Origin: Roseibium sediminicola
GTDB taxonomy: Bacteria; Pseudomonadota; Alphaproteobacteria; Rhizobiales; Stappiaceae
DNA length: 64,000 bases
NCBI RefSeq assembly: GCF_023156505.1
Contig: NZ_JALNMJ010000001.1
Location: 310,001-374,000, forward strand
Reading direction: 5' to 3'
Every line of letters starts with the position of its first letter. Position 1 is the stretch's first letter. The translations under genes and the position numbers were made by a program. Under the pieces are notes generated by a model. It saw nothing but the letters and a program-made list of their open reading frames with translations. It ran no database searches and was not told the origin of the DNA. This document shows positions 37,293-46,103 of this stretch, one piece after another.

Positions 37293-37955
37293 TCACCCGT
37301 TTGCGGGGCGGCTTTTCGGTTTGTTCCCAGCTTCGCGCAGCGCCTCGATCACCTCGAAGCGCTCCATGAACTTCTCCTGGGCAATCTTCACCGGCAGCGG
37401 CTCCAGGCCGTAACGCAGTTTGCCCTCTTCATCGAGCGGAAAGCCACGCGGTTTTCCGAAGATCTTGCCGGCTTCGTCATCGTCGAAACCGGCGAGTTCG
37501 ACAGCCTCGAAATAGGCGCAGATGATGTCGGCGCGCTTCGCCAGTTTCTTGACGGTCTGTGGGATTTGCGCCGGCAGGCCGAAGCGGAGATGAATGGCGC
37601 CTTGAAGGCGCGCTTCCACACCCTTGTAGGCCTCGCCGATCACCGCCTTGAACGGCGAGATCATGTCGCCGATGACATATTCCGGGGCATCATGCAGCAA
37701 TACCGCCAGCCGCCAGTGCGGCGGCAGGTCCGGTTTCAGCATCAGCGCGATGTCTTCCACCACAAGAGAGTGTTCGGCGACCGAAAAGGCGTGATTGCCG
37801 AAGGTCTGGCCGTTCCAGCGGGCCACACGGGCAAGCCCGTGAGCGATGTCCGAGATCTCGACGTCAAGCGGCGAGGGATCGAGAAGGTTCAGGCGTCTTC
37901 CGGACAACATGCGCTGCCAGGCGCGGGGCGGCTGATCGGGACGGGCGGCGGACAT
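37293..37955 (-). CDS. HD-domain phosphohydrolase (YfbR-like)
   Basis: A 220-residue protein with the metal-binding HD signature: FSVAEHSLVV supplies the first His, LLHDAPEYVIGD the His-Asp pair, and RADIICAY a later Asp. Size and motif layout resemble YfbR 5'-nucleotidases acting on deoxynucleoside monophosphates. ATG at 37955 follows GAGG by 4 bases. It sits between ygfZ and the phosphatase gene in a probable minus-strand operon. Confidence 0.87.
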   Translation of the reverse strand: MSAARPDQPPRAWQRMLSGRRLNLLDPSPLDVEISDIAHGLARVARWNGQTFGNHAFSVAEHSLVVEDIALMLKPDLPPHWRLAVLLHDAPEYVIGDMISPFKAVIGEAYKGVEARLQGAIHLRFGLPAQIPQTVKKLAKRADIICAYFEAVELAGFDDDEAGKIFGKPRGFPLDEEGKLRYGLEPLPVKIAQEKFMERFEVIEALREAGNKPKSRPANG

Positions 37956-37979
37956 CGGGCCTCGGCTCAATTCGCGTTT

Positions 37980-38870
37980 TCACTCCGCGGTGTCCGGCTC
38001 CGGCCAGGAAAAACCCGCCCAATCGGGCAGTTTGACCAGAATCTCCGCGTCACCGCATTCAAGAAGGCTGCCGTTGTCCTTGGCTTGGGCGACCTTGTCA
38101 AGGCGAACCAGCGCAAGTCCAAAGGAGCGCTCGGCGATGGTCGCGGAAGACCCAAGCACGCCGACGGATTTGCCGCCGGAGATGATCTCGCTGCCCCTGC
38201 CGGGCAGGGCCGATGCGCTCTCAACTTGCAGGAAACGCTTGCGCGCCGTGCCGCGATGCTGAACCCGCGAGACCACTTCCTGGCCGACATAACAGCCCTT
38301 GGTGAAGGAGACCCCGCCAAGCTGATCCAGATCGGCATCGTGTGGAAAGATGTCGGAATAGTCGAAGTCCCTCAGGCCTTCCGGCACACCGAGCCGGATC
38401 CGGTGGGCATGGTAGGCATCAAGGCCGGCATCCGCGCCGCCGAGGGCCTGCGACAGTGCTGCGACAGACCCGGCCAGGCGCCGGCCGAGCGCGGCCAGAC
38501 GCGGGTCCTCAACGCTCACCAGCGTATCCGGAACATCGGCACCGCCAGCCCAAACGGCAATCACGCCTGTGTCGTCGCCGAGAAGCTCCAGCTCCACCTT
38601 TGCCCGCAGCCGGTAGAAGGTCAGCCGCTTCAGGAACTCCGGCGCGGTTTCGGCGGGCGTGTCCAGAAGATAGCCGTCGCCCATCCGGTAGACGAGGAAG
38701 TCGAACAGGATCTTGCCCTGAGGTGTCAGCAGCGCCCCGGCGCGGGCGCCAGCCGGTTCCAGGCCGTCGATATCCGCCGTCACCAGGTTCTGCAGAAAGT
38801 GCTGGGCCTCCGGGCCGCCGACACGGATCAGCGCGCGGTCGCTCAAATGGGCAAAGGTCGGTAACGGCAC
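37980..38870 (-). CDS. ygfZ: Folate-binding protein YgfZ
   Basis: A 296-residue tetrahydrofolate-binding protein that aids maturation or repair of certain Fe-S enzymes. The hallmark motif KGCYVGQEVVSR is present near residue 195. GTG at 38870 is chosen because AAGGAG lies 8 bases before it and the domain begins just after; the ATG at 38921 has no such site. It heads the minus-strand cluster and is divergent from the dihydroorotase-like gene. Confidence 0.92.
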   Translation of the reverse strand: MPLPTFAHLSDRALIRVGGPEAQHFLQNLVTADIDGLEPAGARAGALLTPQGKILFDFLVYRMGDGYLLDTPAETAPEFLKRLTFYRLRAKVELELLGDDTGVIAVWAGGADVPDTLVSVEDPRLAALGRRLAGSVAALSQALGGADAGLDAYHAHRIRLGVPEGLRDFDYSDIFPHDADLDQLGGVSFTKGCYVGQEVVSRVQHRGTARKRFLQVESASALPGRGSEIISGGKSVGVLGSSATIAERSFGLALVRLDKVAQAKDNGSLLECGDAEILVKLPDWAGFSWPEPDTAE

Positions 38871-39062
38871 GGGGCGCTCCTTGAAAGCTGAGTGGATCGG
38901 CCAGATTTTCTTAACCGCCACATAGGCTCTTTGGGGAACAGGGGCAAGGACCGGAATCTGTTCCGCACCATCTGGCCCTTTGCCGCCGGGCCGCGTATAA
39001 GCGCGGGCGAATTGATCTGTCCCTTATCTCGAGCCCTGTCTCAACCCGAGTGGAGAAGCCCC

Positions 39063-40394
39063 ATGAGCGCGACCTATGACCTGATCCTGAAAGGCGGAAC
39101 CGTGGTCAATCAGGACGGGGAGGGGCAACGCGATGTCGCAATCCGGTATGGCCGCATAGCCGGGATCGGCTCCTTCGATGCCTCCCAGGCCGGTGAAATG
39201 ATCGACTGCACGGGGCTGCATGTCCTGCCGGGCGTCATGGACACACAGGTGCATTTCCGCGAACCGGGGCTTGATCACAAGGAAGACCTGGAATCGGGTT
39301 CTCGCGCCGCGGTGATGGGCGGTGTGACAGCCGTTTTTGAAATGCCGAACACCAATCCTCTGACCACGTCCGAAGCGGCGCTCGCCGACAAGGTCAAGCG
39401 CGGTCATCACCGCATGCACTGCGATTTTGCCTTCTGGGTCGGTGGCACCCGCGACAACGTCAAGGACATCCCCGAGCTGGAGCGCCTGCCGGCCGCCGCC
39501 GGCATCAAGGTGTTCATGGGCTCGTCCACCGGCGACCTCCTGGTCGAGGACGACCAGGGTGTCCGGGACATTCTGTCCGTCACCCGCCGCCGGGCCGCGT
39601 TCCATTCCGAGGACGAGTTCCGCCTGCGCGAGCGCCAGGGCGAGCGCGTCGAAGGCGATCCGAGTTCCCACCCGGTCTGGCGCGACGAGATCGCGGCGCT
39701 CACCTGCACCCGGCGGCTGGTGTCGATCGCCCGCGAGACCGGTGCCAAGATCCATATCCTGCACCTGTCGACGGCCGAAGAGGTCGACTTCCTGATCGAC
39801 CACAAGGATGTTGCCTCCATCGAGGTGACCCCGCATCACCTGACGCTGACGGACGAGGCCTACCATCGCCTCGGCACTTTGGTGCAGATGAATCCGCCGG
39901 TGCGCGCACCACGCCATTCCGAGCGTCTGTGGTGGGGCCTGAGCCAGGGTATTCTGGACATTTTCGGCTCCGACCACGCGCCGCATCTCCTGGAAGAAAA
40001 GCAGAAGCCCTATCCGGCCTCGCCTTCCGGCATGACCGGTGTTCAGACGCTGGTGCCGATCATGCTGGACCACGTCAATGCAGGCCGGCTCAGCCTGGCG
40101 CGCTTCGTCGACATGACCAGCGCCGGACCGGCGCGCCTGTTCCAGACCGCGCGCAAGGGCCGGATCGCCGTTGGCTATGATGCCGACTTCACCGTTGTCG
40201 ATCTCAAGCGCAAGGAGACCATCCGCAACGAGTGGATCGCCTCCAAATGCGGCTGGACGCCCTATGACGGCAAGGAAGTCACCGGCTGGCCGGTCGGCAC
40301 CATGGTGCGCGGTCAGCGCGTGATGTGGGAAGGCGAACTGGCAACGCCCTCACGCGGCGAAGCGGTCCTGTTCCAGGACGGCTTGAAGCGCTGA
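39063..40394 (+). CDS. Dihydroorotase-family amidohydrolase
   Basis: A 443-residue class I dihydroorotase homologue, expected to cyclise carbamoyl-aspartate in pyrimidine synthesis. It keeps the carboxylated-lysine region GIKVFMGSS, the ligand histidines in FHSEDE and IHILHLST, and the catalytic aspartate in GSDHAPH. However the first metal motif reads DTQVHFREPG, so the first histidine of the usual HxH is glutamine. This form seems conserved in related bacteria but may have shifted metal use or function. The start has TGGAGAAG upstream. No other pyrimidine gene is nearby. Confidence 0.85.
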   Translation: MSATYDLILKGGTVVNQDGEGQRDVAIRYGRIAGIGSFDASQAGEMIDCTGLHVLPGVMDTQVHFREPGLDHKEDLESGSRAAVMGGVTAVFEMPNTNPLTTSEAALADKVKRGHHRMHCDFAFWVGGTRDNVKDIPELERLPAAAGIKVFMGSSTGDLLVEDDQGVRDILSVTRRRAAFHSEDEFRLRERQGERVEGDPSSHPVWRDEIAALTCTRRLVSIARETGAKIHILHLSTAEEVDFLIDHKDVASIEVTPHHLTLTDEAYHRLGTLVQMNPPVRAPRHSERLWWGLSQGILDIFGSDHAPHLLEEKQKPYPASPSGMTGVQTLVPIMLDHVNAGRLSLARFVDMTSAGPARLFQTARKGRIAVGYDADFTVVDLKRKETIRNEWIASKCGWTPYDGKEVTGWPVGTMVRGQRVMWEGELATPSRGEAVLFQDGLKR

Positions 40395-40585
40395 AACGCT
40401 CACGAAACCCGGTTGGACCGTACAATTTGTGATGTGAATAACAGCCGAAAGCTGGCTAATGTGCGATGACGCAGGGGAAAGGGTGAAGGAAACCAATGAG
40501 TAACCGTGTTTCCTAACCCGATCTACACAGGTCTCGCTTAGAGTTTGAGTAGAGCTTTATGGGTTATGCGTTGGGGAGCTCAGGG

Positions 40586-41815
40586 ATGTTGTCAGGAATG
40601 AATAATGGCCGCAACAGGCGCGCCCGGGCTGTCACAGGCCTGGCTGCCGCCGCCATGCTTTCGGTCTCAATGGTGTCGGGTGCCACTGCGCGCGACAATG
40701 CGCCGGACACTTCGGAAAGTCCGGCCCAGGAAGCACCGCTTCATATGTTGGTGTCGCTTGGGGAACAGCAAATTCAGGTTTATCGCGGCACCGAGCTGAT
40801 CGAGACCTCGCCGATTTCCTCCGGCAAGCGCGGTCACAGCACACCGACCGGCGTGTTTTCCATTCTGGAAAAAAAGCGCAAGCACTTCTCCAATCTCTAT
40901 GACGATGCGCCGATGCCGTTCATGCAGCGGCTGACCTGGTCCGGCGTCGCGCTGCATGTCGGCAAGCTGCCGGGCTACCCGGCCTCGCATGGCTGCATCC
41001 GCCTGCCGCGGCCGTTCGCCAAGTCGCTTTACAGCATGACCGAACGGGGCATGCATGTTGTGGTGACGAACGACGTCGCCAAGCCGGTCGCCGTCCGCCA
41101 CACCGTGTTGCCGCAGCCCTATCTGCCGGAAACAACGGTCGCGAGCCTTTCCAGCGAGACCATCGCAGCGGACCCGGCTCTGCGCGGGGCGATCCAGGAA
41201 ACACCGCTCCAGGCCAGTGTGTCGGCGGTCCTGCCGGAGAACCCGCATTTCGACCGGCCGCTGCGCATGATCATCACGCCGCAGGCCGCGCCGAACAAGA
41301 TCATGGTGCTGCAGCGCCTGCTCAACCAGCTGGGTTATGATGCCGGCCCGGTCGACGGTGTCGCCGGGCGCAAGACCCGTGCGGCAATCAGCCTCTATCA
41401 GGAAGGCGCCGAACTGCCGATCACCGGCATGATCACCAACACGGTTGAAGCTCGCCTCTATGCCGAAGCCGGTTATGAAAAGCCGCAAAACGCCACGCTG
41501 CGTGTCCGCCGCAAGTTCCGTGACATCTATTCCGCTCCGGTCACCATCAAAGACCTGGACCGTGAAATCGGCACGCATGTCTTCACGGCGCAGGATTTCA
41601 AGCAGGGCGACAAGGCCGTCGACTGGATCGCCGTTTCGGCCGAAGGCGAGCGCGGCGGGGCTCCGATGGACGTGCTCGATCGGGTCGAGATGCCGGAAAA
41701 GGTGGCTCTGGAGCTCTCCAAAATGCTGACACCGGGCACCTCGCTGACGATCACCGACCGCAGCTTCAAGCGCAACACCGGCCTCGGCACGGACTTCGTT
41801 GTGATCACCCGCTGA
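40586..41815 (+). CDS. L,D-transpeptidase with peptidoglycan-binding domain
   Basis: Periplasmic enzyme of about 409 residues. An N-terminal signal peptide (hydrophobic AVTGLAAAAMLSVSMVSG) leads into a YkuD domain with HVGKLPGYPASHGCIRLPR containing catalytic His and Cys (core SHGCIRL). A PG_binding_1 repeat (NKIMVLQRLLNQLGYDAGPV region) follows near residue 240, and then a ~90-residue C-terminal region. It should form 3-3 crosslinks or attach proteins to peptidoglycan. ATG at 40586 follows GGGAG; ATG at 40559 and 40598 are also possible. A strong terminator follows. Confidence 0.92.
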   Translation: MLSGMNNGRNRRARAVTGLAAAAMLSVSMVSGATARDNAPDTSESPAQEAPLHMLVSLGEQQIQVYRGTELIETSPISSGKRGHSTPTGVFSILEKKRKHFSNLYDDAPMPFMQRLTWSGVALHVGKLPGYPASHGCIRLPRPFAKSLYSMTERGMHVVVTNDVAKPVAVRHTVLPQPYLPETTVASLSSETIAADPALRGAIQETPLQASVSAVLPENPHFDRPLRMIITPQAAPNKIMVLQRLLNQLGYDAGPVDGVAGRKTRAAISLYQEGAELPITGMITNTVEARLYAEAGYEKPQNATLRVRRKFRDIYSAPVTIKDLDREIGTHVFTAQDFKQGDKAVDWIAVSAEGERGGAPMDVLDRVEMPEKVALELSKMLTPGTSLTITDRSFKRNTGLGTDFVVITR

Positions 41816-41840
41816 TTTTTCCGGTCCATCAATCAAGATC

Positions 41841-41869
41841 AAAAACCCCCGCTCCAGCGGGGGTTTTTT
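41841..41869 (+). terminator. Rho-independent terminator of the L,D-transpeptidase gene
   Basis: CCCCCGCT and AGCGGGGG form an 8-bp stem around a 2-4 base loop, preceded by five As and followed by six Ts. The flanking A/T runs make it work on either strand. Confidence 0.92.
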
Positions 41870-41895
41870 GTTTTCATCAGGACCACCTCTCCACA

Positions 41896-42022
41896 GTCAT
41901 CCCGGCCAAGCGGAGCGCGAGCCGGGACCGGGGAGCCGCGAGCGCCGTTAAATTGCTCCTTGTCTTTCGACAGACCTCGGCTCCCCGATCCCGGGTCTCC
42001 GCTTCGCTGCGCCCGGGATGAC
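41896..42022. repeat. Intergenic palindromic repeat family B, copy 1
   Basis: A 127-base element starting GTCATCCCGG and ending CCGGGATGAC. It matches, in inverted orientation, the element at 54544-54668, chiefly over the outer ~45 bases of each end. It fills most of the gene-free interval 41816-42195, which also holds a terminator (41841-41869) and the btaA regulatory region; I see no coding sequence there. Confidence 0.83.
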
Positions 42023-42123
42023 GACGTCAGTGTAAGTTCTTGAGCGGGCCCGCTCCGGCGGGGCTTTCGTTTTCCGGCTCACGGATCGCCTTCTTACCCG
42101 GACAAGCGCGCAAAACGCCGAAA

Positions 42124-42152
42124 GCGTCACCAAACTGTCGTGTCTCTCACGT
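42124..42152 (+). promoter_or_regulatory. Pho-box-like direct repeats before btaA
   Basis: Three 7-base units spaced exactly 11 bases apart: GCGTCAC (42124), CTGTCGT (42135) and CTCACGT (42146). The centre matches the PhoB consensus CTGTCAT at 6 of 7 positions; the outer units match at 4 of 7. The array ends 43 bases before btaA, whose products make phosphorus-free lipids under phosphate starvation, so PhoB activation is likely. Confidence 0.5.
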
Positions 42153-42195
42153 ATCGGAAGGCAGTTTATTCGCGCAGGTGACTCGGGAGAAAGAC

Positions 42196-43458
42196 ATGGC
42201 GCAGAGCACGCTCACGGCTTCAAAGAAACGGCTCAAGAACGCGGTCCACCGGTCCGAAGCCGCGTCCCGCGAGGGCATTCTGGAGCGCCTGTTCACCTTC
42301 GCCTTCAAGGGCCTTGTCTATCCGCAGATCTGGGAAGATCCGGATGTCGACATGAGGGCCCTGCGCCTGACGCCGCAAAGCCGGATGATCACCATTGCCT
42401 CCGGTGGCTGCAACGTCATGTCCTATCTGACGGCCAATCCGGCCGAAATCACTGCCGTTGACCTGAACCGGGCCCATGTCGCCCTGGGCCGGCTGAAGCT
42501 TGCGGCAGCCAAGCACTTTCCGAATTACGAGACCTTCTACCGCTTCTTCGGCGAGGCGGATGAGAAGGCCAATGTCGCCGCCTATGAGCGTTTCCTGAAA
42601 GACAATCTCGACCCGGAAACGCACGCCTACTGGGAAGGCCGTGATCTGGCCAACTGGGGCCGAAAGCGCATAACCCTGTTCTCCCGCGATCTCTATCATC
42701 ACGGTCTTCTGGGCTATTGCATCGGTGTCGGCCACCTGGTGGCAAAGCTCTACGGCATCGATCCGAAACACATGGTCAAGACCAAGTCTCTGGAAGAGCA
42801 GCGCAGCTTCTTCGACACGGCGCTGGCGCCGCTGTTCGACAAGCGCCTGGTCCGGTGGGCAACCTCGAAGAAAATGTCGCTCTACGGCCTCGGCATCCCG
42901 CCGGCACAATATGACGCGCTGGTCTCGGCCAGCGCGGAAGGCGACATGTCGGCCGTCCTGCGTCAGCGGCTGAAAAAACTCGCCTGCGATTTCTCCATGC
43001 AGGACAATTATTTTGCCTGGCAGGCCTTCGGCCGCGGCTACGCGCCGGGCTCGGCCGGTTCCACCGGTGAATCCGGACCGCTGCCACCCTATCTGAAGCG
43101 CGACCATTTTGAAGACATCCGCGAGCGCGCCGGCCGCGTCCGCGTGCTCAACCGGAACTTCACCGAGCATCTGCAGTCGGTCGCCGACGACACGCTCGAT
43201 GCCTATGTGCTGCTCGATGCCCAGGACTGGATGACCGACCACCAGCTGAACGCGCTGTGGAGCGAGATCACCCGGACAGCGCGTCCGGGCGCAAGGGTCA
43301 TCTTCCGCACGGCCGCCGAGCCGACCCTGCTGCCTGGCCGCGTCGCCGACGAGATCCTGGACCGCTGGACCTACGAGGAAGAAGAAAGCCTGGAGCTCGG
43401 CCGGCAGGACCGCTCATCCATCTATGGCGGCTTCCACCTCTATGTCTTCAAAGGCTGA
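42196..43458 (+). CDS. btaA: BtaA, aminocarboxypropyl transferase for betaine lipid
   Basis: DUF3419-family enzyme of 420 residues that transfers the 3-amino-3-carboxypropyl group of S-adenosylmethionine to diacylglycerol, giving diacylglycerylhomoserine. Characteristic stretches are YPQIWEDPDVDMRAL near residue 42, TIASGGCNVMSYL and AVDLNRAHVALGRLKL. GGGAGAAAG precedes the ATG. It is followed 31 bases later by btaB, and both are needed to produce DGTS, a phospholipid substitute. A Pho-box-like repeat lies upstream. Confidence 0.94.
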   Translation: MAQSTLTASKKRLKNAVHRSEAASREGILERLFTFAFKGLVYPQIWEDPDVDMRALRLTPQSRMITIASGGCNVMSYLTANPAEITAVDLNRAHVALGRLKLAAAKHFPNYETFYRFFGEADEKANVAAYERFLKDNLDPETHAYWEGRDLANWGRKRITLFSRDLYHHGLLGYCIGVGHLVAKLYGIDPKHMVKTKSLEEQRSFFDTALAPLFDKRLVRWATSKKMSLYGLGIPPAQYDALVSASAEGDMSAVLRQRLKKLACDFSMQDNYFAWQAFGRGYAPGSAGSTGESGPLPPYLKRDHFEDIRERAGRVRVLNRNFTEHLQSVADDTLDAYVLLDAQDWMTDHQLNALWSEITRTARPGARVIFRTAAEPTLLPGRVADEILDRWTYEEEESLELGRQDRSSIYGGFHLYVFKG

Positions 43459-43489
43459 TCAAGCGAACACGGCACGGACGGACCCAACG

Positions 43490-44143
43490 ATGAGCGAAGC
43501 TGTCGAAACAGCCCGGCTGATGGACGCCGTCTATCGCCACCAGCGCCACTTCTACGACCTGACCCGCAAATACTACCTGCTCGGCCGGGATCTGTTGATC
43601 GAGGAGCTGCGGCCACCGTCAGGGGGCGTGGTGCTGGAGCTAGGCTGCGGCACCGGCCGCAATCTGATTGCCGCCGCCAAACGCTATCCGGAGGTTCGCT
43701 TTTACGGCCTCGACATATCACGGCACATGCTGGAAACGGCGCAGAAGAACATCGACAAGGCGGGGCTTTCCGAGCGGATCACCCTGATCGAAGGCGATGC
43801 CGCCAACCCGGCGGCAACCGAAGGCCTCGGCGTTCCCGCCTTCGACCGGGTTTTCTATTCCTATACGCTGTCGATGATCCCGATCTGGCGCGAGGCGCTC
43901 GCCGCCGGCGCGGCTCGTCTCAAGGACGGCGGCCGCATCCACGTGGTCGATTTCGGCCAGCAGAAAGGCCTGCCCGGCTGGTTCCGCAAGCTGTTGTTCA
44001 CGTGGCTGGCGTCATTCCATGTGTCGCCGCGCGCGGAGCTGCAGATGGAATTGCAAGGTCTTGCGGAGCGGACCGGCATGAAGCTCGCCTTCCGGCCGCT
44101 TTATCGCGATTATGCCGAGTATGCGGAGCTCAGCAAGGGCTGA
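43490..44143 (+). CDS. btaB: BtaB, DGTS N-methyltransferase
   Basis: A 217-residue SAM-dependent methyltransferase that adds three methyls to diacylglycerylhomoserine, forming the betaine lipid DGTS. Motif I LELGCGTGRNL and the acidic strand-2 end in GLDISRHML are visible; RKYYLLGRDLLI near the N-terminus is typical of BtaB. The start at 43490 is chosen from length and alignment; the ribosome site is weak, perhaps reflecting coupling to btaA. It converges with the LysR gene 18 bases later. Confidence 0.93.
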   Translation: MSEAVETARLMDAVYRHQRHFYDLTRKYYLLGRDLLIEELRPPSGGVVLELGCGTGRNLIAAAKRYPEVRFYGLDISRHMLETAQKNIDKAGLSERITLIEGDAANPAATEGLGVPAFDRVFYSYTLSMIPIWREALAAGAARLKDGGRIHVVDFGQQKGLPGWFRKLLFTWLASFHVSPRAELQMELQGLAERTGMKLAFRPLYRDYAEYAELSKG

Positions 44144-44161
44144 CATCGCGCTGTCGCGGGC

Positions 44162-45130
44162 TCACCGATACGTCCTTTCCTCGATCGGCGTTTGCCGGAT
44201 CTTTTCCAGCAGCATCTCCAGGAGCGCCTTTTCGGCCCGGTTGAGCTTGGCCTTGGGGTTCCAGACCACATGCACGTCGATCTGGGGCAGGGCGTCATAA
44301 GGCGGCAGCTGCCAGAGCAGGCCTTCGGCTATATCCCGCTTGACCACGTGGACGGGCAGGGGACCGACACCGAGGCCGGCGATGATCATGCGCCGGACTT
44401 CCTCCAGGTTGGCAGACGTTCCGACGACCCGGTCCTCCAGATCCGCTTCGGCGCGCATCAGCGTCACGGGCCTGAGAGCGTCTTCCAGGCGGTCGGTGAC
44501 GAAACTGACGGCGGACTGGCCGGCGAGATCCGTCTTGGTCAGATCGCTCTTGCCGAAAAGCGCGTGAGGCGGGCCGCAGAACAGGCCGAAGAACTCGCGG
44601 AAGAGACGCAGATATTCCAGCTTCGGATTGCGGTCGCGGACCAGGCAGACGGCAAGCGAGGCCCGGCGCGAGGTTACGGCCTCCAGGGCGTTCTTGCTGG
44701 CCGAGACATTGATCGAGAGCGTCGCCGCCGGATGGCACTCGTGGAACTCCCGCAACGTGTCGTCGAACAGCGGACTGACCACGTGACTGGCCATGGCAAT
44801 CTCGACATGGCCGCGGACCTCGTCGGTGACATCGCGCATCAGGGTGCCGAGCCTGAGGATGGACCCCTGGATCTCGACCGCCTCCTTGAGGAGAAGCGTG
44901 CCGGCCTCGGTCAGCTCGAACTGACCCGGCTTGCGGTGGATCAGCTTGCGGCCGAGCCGGTCTTCCAGCCGTTTCAAGGCACTGGAGACCGTCGGCTGTT
45001 TCAGCCGCAGCCGGTCGGCCGCCCGTGTCACGCTGCCCGACTGGGCCAGCACGATGAAGGTCCTCAAGAGGTTCCAGTCCAGCTCCCGGGCGAGACGTTC
45101 GGCCTGGATGGGGCGCAATTCCTCGGTCAT
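44162..45130 (-). CDS. LysR-type regulator of the polyamine-type operon
   Basis: A 322-residue regulator with an N-terminal helix-turn-helix (SVTRAADRLRLKQPTVSSAL, residues ~33-52) and a two-lobed effector domain ending in a small C-terminal helix. It is divergent from, and 106 bases away from, the potBCDA-like operon at 45237, the usual layout for a LysR activator and its target. The effector is probably an imported amine or its product. Confidence 0.88.
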   Translation of the reverse strand: MTEELRPIQAERLARELDWNLLRTFIVLAQSGSVTRAADRLRLKQPTVSSALKRLEDRLGRKLIHRKPGQFELTEAGTLLLKEAVEIQGSILRLGTLMRDVTDEVRGHVEIAMASHVVSPLFDDTLREFHECHPAATLSINVSASKNALEAVTSRRASLAVCLVRDRNPKLEYLRLFREFFGLFCGPPHALFGKSDLTKTDLAGQSAVSFVTDRLEDALRPVTLMRAEADLEDRVVGTSANLEEVRRMIIAGLGVGPLPVHVVKRDIAEGLLWQLPPYDALPQIDVHVVWNPKAKLNRAEKALLEMLLEKIRQTPIEERTYR

Positions 45131-45145
45131 AGTTTCAATCTATAG

Positions 45146-45157
45146 TCAGAATTTTGA
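45146..45157. promoter_or_regulatory. Candidate LysR operator TCAGAATTTTGA
   Basis: A 12-base near-palindrome (one mismatch) lies in an AT-rich patch within the 106 bases between the LysR gene and the ABC operon. The patch also contains TCTATAG and ATCTATTT flanks. Its location fits autoregulation plus activation of the operon. The recognition sequence of this regulator is unknown. Confidence 0.4.
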
Positions 45158-45236
45158 ATATCTATTTGATCAATGAAGTGCCGCCTGCAACGCTGAAGTC
45201 AAGCAATTTTGACAGGGGATCAGGTGGGATGAACGG

Positions 45237-46103
45237 ATGAGCGTCGAGGCACGGGAGCGACGACAACCCTGGATTCTGCTGTCGCCTGCGTTGACGGCGG
45301 TGGGGTTGCTGCTGTTCGTGCCGCTCATGTTCATCGTAGTCTATTCCTTCTGGCTGCGCACCGCGACGGGCGCCGACCAGGCGGGTTTCTATTTCGACAA
45401 CTGGAACGAGGCGCTCACCGATCCCTTCTATCGGGACATCCTCCTGAGCACGCTCCGGATCGCCGCGATCACGACGATTGCCTGCGCGGTCATGGGTTAC
45501 CCGGCGGCCTATTTCATTGCCCGCGCCCGCAGCAACAAGGCGCTTCTGCTTCTGCTTTTGATGCTGCCCTTCTGGATCAGCTACATCATCCGCACCATGT
45601 CCTGGATCAACATCCTGGGCGTTTCCGGCGCGGTCAACTGGCTGCTCCTGAACCTTGGCATCGTCGATGAGCCGGTCCAGATGCTCTATAACGAACCGAC
45701 CGTGATCCTCGGCCTGGTGCATTTCCTGCTGCCCTTCATGGTGCTGAATGTCTATGTCGCGCTCGAAGGCATCGACATCTCGCTGGAAGACGCCGCCTGT
45801 TCGCTCGGTTCGACCCGCTGGCAGGCCTTCCGGGAGGTGACCCTGCCGCTGTCCCTGCCGGGCCTTGCCGCCGGCGGTCTGCTCTGCTTTGTCCTGAGCG
45901 CGGGCACCTATATCACCCCGCTCGTCCTCGGCGGTCCGACGGACGCCATGTTCGCAAATCTCGTCTTCGAGGCGATCATCACCCAGCTCAACTGGCCGCT
46001 CGGTTCCGCCCTGTCGCTGATGCTGCTCGCCGTGCTCGGCGCGCTGGTGCTGATCTACAACCATTATCTCGGCATGGCGCAACTGATGAAGGGGCTGGGC
46101 TGA
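45237..46103 (+). CDS. Polyamine-type ABC permease (PotB-like)
   Basis: A 288-residue permease with six hydrophobic helices. The coupling loop EDAACSLGSTRWQAFREVTLP carries the EAA-type motif (core SLGSTRWQAF). The family transports spermidine, putrescine or related amines. It opens the operon and its stop overlaps the next start in TGATG. The LysR gene is divergent upstream. Confidence 0.92.
   Translation: MSVEARERRQPWILLSPALTAVGLLLFVPLMFIVVYSFWLRTATGADQAGFYFDNWNEALTDPFYRDILLSTLRIAAITTIACAVMGYPAAYFIARARSNKALLLLLLMLPFWISYIIRTMSWINILGVSGAVNWLLLNLGIVDEPVQMLYNEPTVILGLVHFLLPFMVLNVYVALEGIDISLEDAACSLGSTRWQAFREVTLPLSLPGLAAGGLLCFVLSAGTYITPLVLGGPTDAMFANLVFEAIITQLNWPLGSALSLMLLAVLGALVLIYNHYLGMAQLMKGLG

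Noticed and set aside
40496-40516. A six-codon leader frame (MSNRVS) with AAGGAAA before the L,D-transpeptidase
   Set aside because: It is too short to evaluate, encodes no regulatory amino-acid run, and no attenuator structure follows it.
40667-41842. A 391-codon minus-strand frame over the L,D-transpeptidase
   Set aside because: The plus strand shows a signal peptide and catalytic SHGC motif; the antisense frame shows nothing.
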